A stretch of 11,090 nucleotides of DNA, taken from the NCBI GenBank assembly GCA_003557545.1, contig PWOD01000031.1:1-11090 (forward strand). Direction: 5' to 3'. This DNA comes from a bacterium. Lineage in GTDB: Bacteria > T1Sed10-126. Below, piece after piece: positions 1-8,060 of this stretch (the stretch's first letter is position 1; each line of letters starts with the position of its first letter). Below the pieces are notes generated by a model. The model saw only the letters and a list, made by a program, of their open reading frames with translations. It ran no database searches and had not been told where the DNA came from. A program made the translations under genes and the position numbers.

Positions 1-3000
1 TCAAATCATCCATCCAGGTAATGAACTCCCAATGTTCTGAAGCGACTGCCTCCAGAGGCAGCGTCTCCCCGGCTCTGACATCAATTGTTTTAGGAAGTTC
101 GGCCGCAGTATAGGTCTCCCCATCTACAACTACAACACCATCACCAATAATATTCAGTTCAAGACTGTAACTATGCTGTTTAAAAACGGCTGTACAGTAT
201 TTGTCAGAATTTATTAATAGTTCCTGCTGTGCAATGACCCCCCCGAGATTTCCAATCCAACGATCAAAATACCAATATTCATCGGCCAGAGCTTCAAGAT
301 CAACTAACTGTCCGCCCTTGACGGGAATTTCGACAGTAACATCTTCTGTCCCATAGAGCGAATCCCCCTCCAGTTCTATAAAACCCTGACCTACAATATC
401 AAGGTAAAGGGTATAATCAGCTATTTTAAAATGTGCAACGACCGATTTGCTGGAATCGATATATAACTGCTGCTGGCTATCAACTCCAGAGAGATCCCCC
501 GTCCAGCGATCAAAACTATAAAATTCATCGGCTATTGCCTGAAAATCAACCAGCTCACCCCCCCAGACAACCCTTGTCACTATGACATCATCCACGGTAT
601 AAACCGTATCACCATCAACTACCCGACCCGCACCTTCAATATCAATTGTTAAGATATAAGTATCCCGGTTAAAATGGGCCTTAACAGCCTTACTGGAATC
701 GATATAAAGCTGCTGAACCGGCTGTTCTCCCTGAAGATCTTCAGACCAGTCGATAAAATACCAGTGGGTGTCCGGGACTGCTTCCAGCAGTATTGTTTCA
801 CCCTGATTCACCTCAACTGTTGCCGGCTGGTCATAGCTAACACCATCAACCACAACCGCTCCTTCACCCTGCATATCAATATCGAGAGCAACTCGATTAC
901 GAGCAAAATGAGCGGTGACCTGCTTGCTGGAATCAATTAACAGAACCCCGGTATCATTTGTCCCGGTTAAATCACCCGTCCAATGAGAAAAATGATAATA
1001 CCCCTGATGAATCGCAGAAAAATCAATTTCCTGTCCCGCATAGACCTGTTTGATAACCGTGACATCCTCCACAGTATAGAGAGTATCACCGGCAAGAACA
1101 GTGCCCTGGCCTTCAATATCGATGGTTAAATTATATTGAGTTCGGGAAAAATTGGCGATGACCGAACTATTAGAGTTTATGGTTAAACTTTTCTCGGCCT
1201 CTATACCACTAAGATTCCCGGACCAACTGACAAAATGAAAGTAGTGGTCGGGAATCGCTAGAAAATCCAGTTCCTGCCCGGCATAAACGGTTTTTACAAA
1301 GGTAAAGCTATCGCCTGAATAAAGTTTTCCATCAATCTCTATAGAACCCTGGCCTGTAATATCAACAGTCAGAAGATAGGTATCACGGGCAAAGGTGGCC
1401 TGAACCTGCTTGCTAGAATCGATAAACAGCTCTTGAACCGGCTGGGGACCGGATAGATCCTCCGCCCATTCAGAAAAATGCCAGTTGACTCCCGGGTCTG
1501 CTTCAAGGGTCAATGTTTCACCGGCGCTGACTGTGATCAGTTCTGAGCTTTCATAGATCGTTCCATCAAGATCAACCGCTCCCGACCCGGAGATGATCAG
1601 ATCAACTGTGTAATTACGGCGCGAAAAATTTGCTGTAACAGTTTTATCAGAATCGATCAGAAGTTGTTGTTCGGTCTGGACCGCTGACAGATCACCAGAC
1701 CACTGAATAAATTCAAAATATTCACCGGCCACCGCCGTTAAATCAACCAGTTCACCACCATAAAAACTAATTGTTTGAGGAAGCTGAGTAGAACTATAGG
1801 TTGTATCACCAACCAGCAGTTCACCCTGACCCACGATATCAACCGTCAAGCTATATTCAGTCTGTTGAAAATTAGCAACCACAGTTCGATCGCGATCGAT
1901 CAGCAGCTGTTGAGGACGAGCAGTACCTGAAAGATCCCCATCCCAGCCGGTGAAATACCAGTGTTGACTGGCACTGGCGGTAAACTCCGGTTCCTCTCCG
2001 GCATAAACAGTCACCGTCCGGGGAAGTTCGGCAGCCAGATAGGTAGTATCACCAACCGTCATGGTTCCTTCGCCATTAATCTCCAGAGTCAAGCTATAGG
2101 TATCTCTGCCAAAATTAGCAACAACAGCTTTGTCTTGATCAATCAATAGCTCCCGGGTTAGCTGCTGGCCATCCAGATCACCGCTCCAGCCAATAAAATG
2201 ATAATAATCTGCTGGTATTGCCGACAACTGAACTGTCTCACCGGCATAAATTGTCTCTACAACTGGAGTATTCAGATGTGAGTATCCCGTATCTTCCAGA
2301 TCAACATAACCATGTCCAGAAATATCTACCGTCAGGGTATAAGTGTCACGAACAAAATGAGCTGCCAGATCAGCCGGACCGGTAATCTCCAGCTGAATAT
2401 TCTCAGTTAGATCGGATGTTACTCCGCTCCACCCGGCAAAATGATAATATTGCCCGGAGATTGCCTCGATTTCCAGTTGCTGACCAGCATTCACCTGGAT
2501 CTGAGTGGGAAACTGTGTGTCGGCGTAATGCTGCCCATCCACGGCGACCACACCATCACCGATTATTTCGAGCTCAAGATAATAGGTATCACCAAAGTTA
2601 GCTCTGATATATTTATCTGAATCAATCAGCAGATTGGCCAACTTCTCGGTGTCTGAAAGGGCACCGGACCACTCAGTAAAATACCAGTACTGATCCGGTA
2701 TTGCTTCCAGACTGATATTTTCTCCACCATAAAAAATCAATTCAAGCGGGGCCGAATCAACAACTACAGCCGTATCCCCCAGCTCAACAACACCGCCACC
2801 GGCAATATCGACGGTCAACGTATGGGTGTCCCGCCGGAAATGTCCTGTAAGCTGATGATCTCCCTCAATAAATAATGGGCGGGAAGACTGAGCGCCAGCA
2901 AAATCACCAGACCACTGATAAAAATGCCAGTACTGGTCCGAGTTGGCCTCGATCCAAATAGTCTCCCCGCCAGGGACAGCAACAATTTCCGGCAGACTGT

Positions 3001-6000
3001 CAGCTTGATAAACAACACCATCGACAACAAGCTGGCCGCTACCCTCAACATCAAGAGTTAACTGATAGCTATTATCAAAACTGGCAGTAACAAATTTATC
3101 TTCAGAAAAATATAATTGGTGATTAATTTCAGACCCCGAAAGATCACCTTCCCAGCCGGTGAAATACCAGTAATCATTGGCATAAGCAGCCAGTTCAACC
3201 GTCTCGCCTCCCCAAAACTCCAGCGTCCGCGGAAGTTGTTGATAACCGTATGAATCAGCTCCAACTTCAACTGTCCCCTGACCTTCTACCGCAATTGTCA
3301 GCTGATGCCGATTACGTTCAAATTTAGCGGTCAACTGCTTATCCGTATCGGCCTGCACAGAGATTGCCGGCTGAGCACCAGGAGTATCTCCAACCCAGCC
3401 CACCAGATCGGTCCAGGTCTGGAGATGATGATAGGTGTCGGGAACCGCCTCCAGCTCAATTATCTGTCCGGCAGCTACTACCAGTTGAGTGGCAAAAGCA
3501 TCTGCGACATAGATTTCACCGTCTATCTTTAAGCGACCAGAGCCAATTAAATCAACTGAAATAACCCGGGTATCCTGAACAAAAATACCGGTTACAGCTT
3601 TATCCGAATCAATGAACAAAGACTGTTCAAAAACCGAACCATCAAGATCGCCGCGCCATTCGGAGAAGAGCCAGAACTCTGAGGGTGAACTGGAAATTGT
3701 TATCGTCTCACCGGCCTGAACTGTTCGAGTTGATGGCAGTTGATCATAATTATAGGTCTGACCATCAACAGTTAGTGAACCCTGACCTTCAACTTCCAGG
3801 CTCAGGCTGTACTGATCCTGGGTAAAATGGGCTGTCACTCCAACATTAGACTCAACCAGCAGCTGCTGAGTTGTATCGGATCCGGTAACTGTACCTGAAT
3901 ATCCAGAGAAGTGATAATACTGGTCGGGAACAGCGATAAATTCAACGGTTTGGCCGCCATCTACCGACATCTGCCGGGGAACTTCGTCAACCGTATAGGG
4001 TTGCCCATTTAAGATTAAAACCCCCTGTCCCTCAATATTTATACTCAAATTATGTTGATCTCGGGCAAATTGGGCTTCAACAGTTTTATTGGAATCCATC
4101 CACAGCAGAACTTCTTCAGCGGTATCCTGAAGATCACCTGCCCATTCTGCAAGGTGCCAGTATTCATGGGGCAGAGCCTGCAAACTAACCGTTTCCCCTG
4201 CCACAACTTCGATCGATTGTGGAAGCTCTGCCGCCGTGTAAAGCTGGCCTTCCACAACAAGATCACCAGAACCTGACAGGTTGAAATTTAAGCTATAGGT
4301 ATCGCGCTGAAAATAAGCAATTATTTCAAGATCCGACTCCACAAACAGGGCACCGGTGGGGCTGGTCCCTGTCAGATCATCACTCCAGTAATCAAACCGC
4401 CAGAACTGGTCGGCCAGGGCCTCAACTGTCACTGTTTCACCAGCCCAAATAGTATGGGTGGCCGGCGTTTCATCAGCCGCATAAAAATCCGATCCAACCT
4501 GGATACCACCAGCGCCATCAACTGCCAGGCTGAGCTGATAACTATCCTGCTGGAAATGGGCAGTCACCTCGAGATTTTGATCAACCAGCAGCTCAGCCTG
4601 CTGCTCTGTCCCAGAAATATCCCCTGTCCATTGGAAAAATTGAAAATAATCAGCAGCAATTGCTTCCAGGGAAACAGTCTCTCCCGCCGGAAATGATTTT
4701 GCAACTGGCGCCTGCTGGTGAGAAATCATCTCGGCAGCGGCCTGGACAGCTCCGGATCCAACAATGTTTACCGTCAACAGATAGGTATCCTGGGCAAAAT
4801 TTGCTGTCACAGTTTTATCATCGTCAAAAAACAACTCCTGCTCGGGAGTTGTTTGAATCAAATCACCAGTCCATCCGGAAAAATGCCAGTTGGACTCAGC
4901 AGTCGCATTCAACGAGACTGTTGAACCAGCAACCACCGGCTGAACAAAAAGAGTATCACCGCCGGGCAATAACGTCCCATCAATTTCAACCTCGCCCCGT
5001 CCCTCCAGAACAACTGTCAACTGATAAATCTGCTGATCAAAGAGAGCCGTAATCTCCAGGTCAGAGTTAATATACAACTCGGCCCCGGGGCTATCACCGG
5101 TATGGTCTCCCTGCCAGTTAGAAAACTCCCAAAACTGGTGAGAACTGGCCTCCAGATCAACCGTCTCACCGGCATAAACAGTATGAACTATTGGAGCTGT
5201 CGTATGATCATAAGTACTACCGTCAATCTTAACAGCTCCCTGTCCCACAATATCCAGGATCAAACTATAGGTATCACGTAAAAAATCAGCCCTGACTGTT
5301 TTATCAGAGTTAAGATAAAGCACCCGCTGTTGATTATCACCACTCAGATCTCCGCTCCAGCCAGCAAAATGATAGTAGTAGTCAGATTCAGCCCAAAAAT
5401 CAAGGGTTTCTCCGGCCGGAATATCAAGCGTTGCGGGTGAACTATCCGAACCATAGATATGGCCATCGATTGCAACGGTTCCCTGACCGTTGATAACCAG
5501 ATCCAACTGATAAATATCACGGTCAAAACTGGCAGTTACTGCTTTATCTGAATCGATAAAAAGCTGGTTTGTAAGAATTTCACCCTGGAGATCCCCCGAC
5601 CAGTCAGCAAAACTCCAGTAGCTCTCAGGGAATGCTGTAAGAGTAACCGTTGTGCCGGCCGAAACCGGAACTACAGGGGATGGATCAAGATAGCTGTACG
5701 TTTCCCCGGCAACCTGCACCATACCCTGTCCATCGATCTGGAGCTGGAGTTGATGAACAGCCCTGTCAAACCACAATTCAACCTGCTTGTCACCATCGAT
5801 GTAGATTGTCCGTTCTGACGTGGTGCCAGTTAAATCACCGCCCCAACCAAGAAACTCATGGTACTGGTCAGCGACAGCGCTCAAAGCAACTGTTTCCCCA
5901 CCGAAGACTGTTTCAACCACCGGAGAATCTGCTTCCGAGAAGCTGTTGCCAGAGATTTCAACTGCACCAGCACCATAAATGTCAACGGTCAGAGTAAAGG

Positions 6001-7186
6001 TATCCGTTTCAAACAGAGCTGTCAGCTGTTTATCTGTGTCGGCAAACAATGTTCCCGCCGGCAGAGTTCCGGACAGATCACCGGACCATTCAATAAAACT
6101 GGTAAACTGTCCAGCAACGGCCTGAATTGAAACGGTCTCACCGGCCGGCAGATCAATTACTGTAGATTCTCTATATTCAGTTCCTTCGACAAGAAGCTCA
6201 CCCTGACCATCAATAACCAGTTTAAGGGAAAAGTTATCCTGTTGAAAATTTGCTGTGAAGTCCTTATTTGAATTGACAAGAATTACTTTTTGAGACTGCT
6301 GCCCGGTTAGATCACCAGTCCAGCCAACAAAGCTATAATAATCACCGGCCACCGCTTCCAGGGCAACTGTATCCCCGGAATAGACTGTCACAGTTCCCGG
6401 ACCATAGTAAACCTGCCCATCAATTACTATCTCTCCCTCACCGATTAGATCGAAAACTAAATCAAACTGCTGCCGTTGAAAATTAGCTGTAACTGATTTG
6501 TCACCATCGATAAACAACTCCCGGAGTGCAATATCTCCCTGCAGATCACCTGACCAACCGGCAAACTCCCAGTGATTCAACGGCAATCCCTCGAGAACCA
6601 CTGTCTCACCACCATATACAGTTATGTCATGTGGTGCTGAACCGGCCACATATATCTCACCATCAAGATTAACCCGGCCCGAGCCTGAAATGTCCACAAC
6701 GAGAGTAAAGCTATCCTGACTGAAATTAGCCGTTACCTGCCGGTCACCCTCGATTAACAGCTGCTGAAACGGCTCAGTCCCGGATAAATCACCACTCCAG
6801 CCGGCAAAACTCCAATATTCTCCATCTTCGGCTTCAATATCAAGCAGCGTTTCCAGCGGTATTCGTAAATCAGTTGAATAGTTATAGCTCTGCCCTCCAA
6901 CCCGAACAGCTCCTCCCCCATCAATTACAAGCCTGAGATCATACTTTTGTCGTTTAAATTCTGCACTCACCTGTTTATCGGAACTGAGACTTATCTGGCG
7001 AACCGGCCCACCACCATAGATATCTCCAGACCAGGAGAGAAAACTCCAGTCTGTATCGGCCACCGCCTCAAGAGTGACAGAGGTACCGGCCGGATAAACA
7101 AAGATTTGACCATCCTCAGCAGCAATCCCATCTATATAAATTGTCCCTGAATCTGGGTCGTTTACAGTAATCCGATATAGCACCTG
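1..7186 (-). repeat. Array of about 30 divergent InlB B-repeats, mostly 81 residues each
   Basis: Each unit starts with a strand of the form D-T-Y-x-L-T-V-D-I-x-G-Q-G, continues with x-I-D-G-x-x-Y and A-G-E-T-V-x-L-E-A, then the aromatic core Y-W-x-F-x-x-W-S-G-D-L, and ends with L-x-I-D-S-D-K-x-V-T-A-x-F. The closing Phe falls at residues 249, 327, 408, 486, 564, 645, 726, 807, 888, 969, 1050, 1131, 1212, 1293, 1374, 1461, 1542, 1622, 1703, 1783, 1864, 1945, 2026, 2104, 2185, 2266, 2344, 2425 and 2507. Spacing is 81 in 19 units, 78 in five, 80 in two, and 82 and 87 once each. The units are clearly diverged from one another, so this is a protein repeat array of some age rather than a recent DNA expansion. 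Confidence 0.92.
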
Positions 7187-7702
7187 ATCGTCAACAATAT
7201 CAAATGGCTGTGAAATGTCTGATTCGAGGGGATCAAGGGTGGTTTCCGACGAGTCCCAGTCACCACCGACCGGGTAGAGAGGAATCCCGGAAAATTTCCG
7301 GGTCTTGAATTTAAGCCGGAAACCCTCACCAATCTGATTGATCCGTAAATTATCAAACTGTGCCACGCCTCCCGAACTCATCACCGTAGTAAAGCCTGAC
7401 AGTTGAGCCCCGTTTGTCGGATCATTTTCAATAGAAACCATTATTTCCTGATCAGAACCAGTTACACGGTTACCAGAACTATCCTGAATCTCAACCCGAA
7501 TCGGCTCACCATTAACACCGGTTATAGTCTGACCTGCAGAGGTTGTGGAGGGCTGATTGATAATACCAAGCTGAGTTGCGGAAGAGGCCAGAACTGGAGA
7601 TAACAAGAAAGGGAGGAAAATAAAAACAGACCCGATAGCCAAAAAAACTACCAGAAGGAAGAACCTGTCCCAGCACCTGGCGTCGTCGGGAATCCCAAAC
7701 AT
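1..7702 (-). CDS. Giant secreted InlB-repeat protein (N-terminal 2,567 residues; 3' end outside window)
   Basis: One reading frame runs without a stop from the ATG at 7702 to the left edge, translated by eye with the frame re-checked at every repeat boundary. Residues 1-39 are a signal peptide. Residues 40 to about 170 form an Ig-like domain of the Big_1/invasin kind (a G-N-R-V turn near 77-80 and an F-D-N-L-R-I strand near 116-121). From about residue 173 onward there are 29 complete and one partial divergent InlB B-repeats (PF18998-like), each with the core Y-W-x-F-x-x-W-S-G-D-L-S-G, then D-S-D-K-x-V-T-A-x-F. The visible part alone exceeds about 270 kDa. The start is fixed within narrow limits by an in-frame TAA at 7721-7723; the ribosome site is weak (AAGAAAG, 13 bases upstream). 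The likely role is a cell-surface or secreted adhesin or structural fibre; the ligand is unknown. By analogy with the gene at 9050-11090, a C-terminal sorting domain is expected beyond the left edge but is not seen. Confidence 0.93.
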   Translation of the reverse strand, partial: MFGIPDDARCWDRFFLLVVFLAIGSVFIFLPFLLSPVLASSATQLGIINQPSTTSAGQTITGVNGEPIRVEIQDSSGNRVTGSDQEIMVSIENDPTNGAQLSGFTTVMSSGGVAQFDNLRINQIGEGFRLKFKTRKFSGIPLYPVGGDWDSSETTLDPLESDISQPFDIVDDQVLYRITVNDPDSGTIYIDGIAAEDGQIFVYPAGTSVTLEAVADTDWSFLSWSGDIYGGGPVRQISLSSDKQVSAEFKRQKYDLRLVIDGGGAVRVGGQSYNYSTDLRIPLETLLDIEAEDGEYWSFAGWSGDLSGTEPFQQLLIEGDRQVTANFSQDSFTLVVDISGSGRVNLDGEIYVAGSAPHDITVYGGETVVLEGLPLNHWEFAGWSGDLQGDIALRELFIDGDKSVTANFQRQQFDLVFDLIGEGEIVIDGQVYYGPGTVTVYSGDTVALEAVAGDYYSFVGWTGDLTGQQSQKVILVNSNKDFTANFQQDNFSLKLVIDGQGELLVEGTEYRESTVIDLPAGETVSIQAVAGQFTSFIEWSGDLSGTLPAGTLFADTDKQLTALFETDTFTLTVDIYGAGAVEISGNSFSEADSPVVETVFGGETVALSAVADQYHEFLGWGGDLTGTTSERTIYIDGDKQVELWFDRAVHQLQLQIDGQGMVQVAGETYSYLDPSPVVPVSAGTTVTLTAFPESYWSFADWSGDLQGEILTNQLFIDSDKAVTASFDRDIYQLDLVINGQGTVAIDGHIYGSDSSPATLDIPAGETLDFWAESDYYYHFAGWSGDLSGDNQQRVLYLNSDKTVRADFLRDTYSLILDIVGQGAVKIDGSTYDHTTAPIVHTVYAGETVDLEASSHQFWEFSNWQGDHTGDSPGAELYINSDLEITALFDQQIYQLTVVLEGRGEVEIDGTLLPGGDTLFVQPVVAGSTVSLNATAESNWHFSGWTGDLIQTTPEQELFFDDDKTVTANFAQDTYLLTVNIVGSGAVQAAAEMISHQQAPVAKSFPAGETVSLEAIAADYFQFFQWTGDISGTEQQAELLVDQNLEVTAHFQQDSYQLSLAVDGAGGIQVGSDFYAADETPATHTIWAGETVTVEALADQFWRFDYWSDDLTGTSPTGALFVESDLEIIAYFQRDTYSLNFNLSGSGDLVVEGQLYTAAELPQSIEVVAGETVSLQALPHEYWHLAEWAGDLQDTAEEVLLWMDSNKTVEAQFARDQHNLSINIEGQGVLILNGQPYTVDEVPRQMSVDGGQTVEFIAVPDQYYHFSGYSGTVTGSDTTQQLLVESNVGVTAHFTQDQYSLSLEVEGQGSLTVDGQTYNYDQLPSTRTVQAGETITISSSPSEFWLFSEWRGDLDGSVFEQSLFIDSDKAVTGIFVQDTRVISVDLIGSGRLKIDGEIYVADAFATQLVVAAGQIIELEAVPDTYHHLQTWTDLVGWVGDTPGAQPAISVQADTDKQLTAKFERNRHQLTIAVEGQGTVEVGADSYGYQQLPRTLEFWGGETVELAAYANDYWYFTGWEGDLSGSEINHQLYFSEDKFVTASFDNSYQLTLDVEGSGQLVVDGVVYQADSLPEIVAVPGGETIWIEANSDQYWHFYQWSGDFAGAQSSRPLFIEGDHQLTGHFRRDTHTLTVDIAGGGVVELGDTAVVVDSAPLELIFYGGENISLEAIPDQYWYFTEWSGALSDTEKLANLLIDSDKYIRANFGDTYYLELEIIGDGVVAVDGQHYADTQFPTQIQVNAGQQLEIEAISGQYYHFAGWSGVTSDLTENIQLEITGPADLAAHFVRDTYTLTVDISGHGYVDLEDTGYSHLNTPVVETIYAGETVQLSAIPADYYHFIGWSGDLDGQQLTRELLIDQDKAVVANFGRDTYSLTLEINGEGTMTVGDTTYLAAELPRTVTVYAGEEPEFTASASQHWYFTGWDGDLSGTARPQQLLIDRDRTVVANFQQTEYSLTVDIVGQGELLVGDTTYSSTQLPQTISFYGGELVDLTAVAGEYFEFIQWSGDLSAVQTEQQLLIDSDKTVTANFSRRNYTVDLIISGSGAVDLDGTIYESSELITVSAGETLTLEADPGVNWHFSEWAEDLSGPQPVQELFIDSSKQVQATFARDTYLLTVDITGQGSIEIDGKLYSGDSFTFVKTVYAGQELDFLAIPDHYFHFVSWSGNLSGIEAEKSLTINSNSSVIANFSRTQYNLTIDIEGQGTVLAGDTLYTVEDVTVIKQVYAGQEIDFSAIHQGYYHFSHWTGDLTGTNDTGVLLIDSSKQVTAHFARNRVALDIDMQGEGAVVVDGVSYDQPATVEVNQGETILLEAVPDTHWYFIDWSEDLQGEQPVQQLYIDSSKAVKAHFNRDTYILTIDIEGAGRVVDGDTVYTVDDVIVTRVVWGGELVDFQAIADEFYSFDRWTGDLSGVDSQQQLYIDSSKSVVAHFKIADYTLYLDIVGQGFIELEGDSLYGTEDVTVEIPVKGGQLVDLEALADEYWYFDRWIGNLGGVIAQQELLINSDKYCTAVFKQHSYSLELNIIGDGVVVVDGETYTAAELPKTIDVRAGETLPLEAVASEHWEFITWMDDL
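7187..7585 (-). other. N-terminal Ig-like (Big_1/invasin-type) domain of the giant protein
   Basis: Residues 40 to about 172 follow the signal peptide and are not part of the repeat array. The pattern resembles bacterial Ig-like group 1 domains: an N-Q-P start, an A-G-Q-T strand, V-E-I-Q-D-S-S-G-N, a G-A-Q-L-S-G turn, then G-V-A-Q-F-D-N-L-R-I and G-E-G-F-R-L-K-F. A short linker with S-Q-P-F-D-I-V leads into the first repeat. Such domains often cap or space surface proteins. The family assignment is by eye and moderately sure. Confidence 0.6.
7586..7702 (-). other. Signal peptide of the giant repeat protein
   Basis: Residues 1-39 contain an unbroken hydrophobic core from about F14 to L34 (rich in F, L, V and I), followed by S-P-V-L-A and then S-S-A-T, a good signal peptidase I site after A39. 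The n-region is unusual: it has two aspartates (D6, D7), a cysteine (C10), a tryptophan, and only two arginines (R9, R13), so it lacks the usual lysine-rich start. The cysteine is not in a lipobox context, so a lipoprotein is unlikely. The peptide predicts export across the inner membrane by the Sec pathway. Confidence 0.8.
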
Positions 7703-7815
7703 CGCAATCAGCCAGCTTTCTTAAAGTTTTCGCGACATTAAAAAATAACTCTTAATCAATAAATATTTTTTAATTAGCCCCTTAATAAAGGCCGAAAAAC
7801 AGCTGTTTTCTATAT

Positions 7816-7845
7816 TTTATACAATCTACCGAACGCACGTATTAA
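7816..7845 (-). promoter_or_regulatory. Candidate promoter of the giant repeat gene
   Basis: On the minus strand a TATAAA box (7816-7821) lies 18 bases downstream of TTAATA (7840-7845), which matches the sigma-70 -35 consensus at four of six positions. The -10 box sits about 114 bases upstream of the ATG. The match is modest in an AT-rich region, and FCB-group bacteria often use a different -10 motif (TAnnTTTG), which was not found here. An alternative weaker pair, TTGAGC and TAGAGT with 18-base spacing, lies further upstream. Confidence 0.3.
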
Positions 7846-7875
7846 CGTGTACCTATAGGCTACTCTATTGCGCAA
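7836..7875. promoter_or_regulatory. Cluster of three small palindromes upstream of the candidate promoter
   Basis: Within 40 bases lie TTGCGCAA (7868-7875), CCTATAGG (7852-7859) and the inverted repeat CACGT-ATTA-ACGTG (7836-7849). The last overlaps the candidate -35 box, so it could be an operator. Short palindromes arise by chance, and no regulator gene is visible nearby, so the regulatory role is a guess. Confidence 0.25.
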
Positions 7876-8060
7876 CGATAAGCAAGCTCAAACAGAAAAA
7901 ATTGAAATAATTTATTGGATAAAATTTGAGCATTCAATCTAATTAATTCCAGTCTGACAATCATCATCAGTAAAATAGCCCTGGACCAACTTCATTCAGG
8001 TAAATATTTTCCAGCTTCTAACAGCTGACATCGGGCTAAATACCGGTCACCAGCTATTGC

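Larger units (their letters stand above)
7703..8060. other. Intergenic region between the porV-like gene and the giant gene
   Basis: This AT-rich 358-base stretch is the only real gap between genes in the window. Reading on the minus strand it holds a weak hairpin (CAGCT/AGCTG, 8012-8027) just after the porV-like stop, a 7-base inverted repeat GCTCAAA/TTTGAGC (7886-7892 and 7925-7931) around a 32-base AT-rich loop, three short palindromes (7836-7875), a candidate promoter (7816-7845), and an AT-rich leader of roughly 110 bases before the ATG at 7702. No tRNA, small gene, convincing riboswitch or strong rho-independent terminator was recognised. The length and composition suggest that the giant gene has its own transcription start. 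Confidence 0.7.

Noticed and set aside
2416-6130. Many short open frames on both strands inside the giant gene
   Set aside because: They recur because the underlying 243-base protein repeat recurs. None has domain features or a start signal, and the long minus-strand frame explains all of the sequence.
1-7186. CRISPR array or DNA satellite, suggested by the regular spacing
   Set aside because: The regularity is in the protein sequence. The DNA of the units is diverged, there are no identical short repeats with unique spacers, and the frame stays open throughout.
7670-7702. Lipoprotein signal because of the early cysteine
   Set aside because: Cys10 lies before the hydrophobic core and not in an L-x-x-C lipobox; the cleavage site after A39 is of the signal peptidase I type.
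7703-7860. Riboswitch in the leader of the giant gene
   Set aside because: The leader is long, but no conserved core of a known class such as cyclic-di-GMP, cobalamin or SAM could be recognised. A covariance-model search of this segment would settle it.
8010-8028. Rho-independent terminator after the porV-like gene
   Set aside because: The CAGCT/AGCTG hairpin has only five base pairs with a six-base loop and is followed by AAAATATT rather than a run of T, so it is too weak to call.
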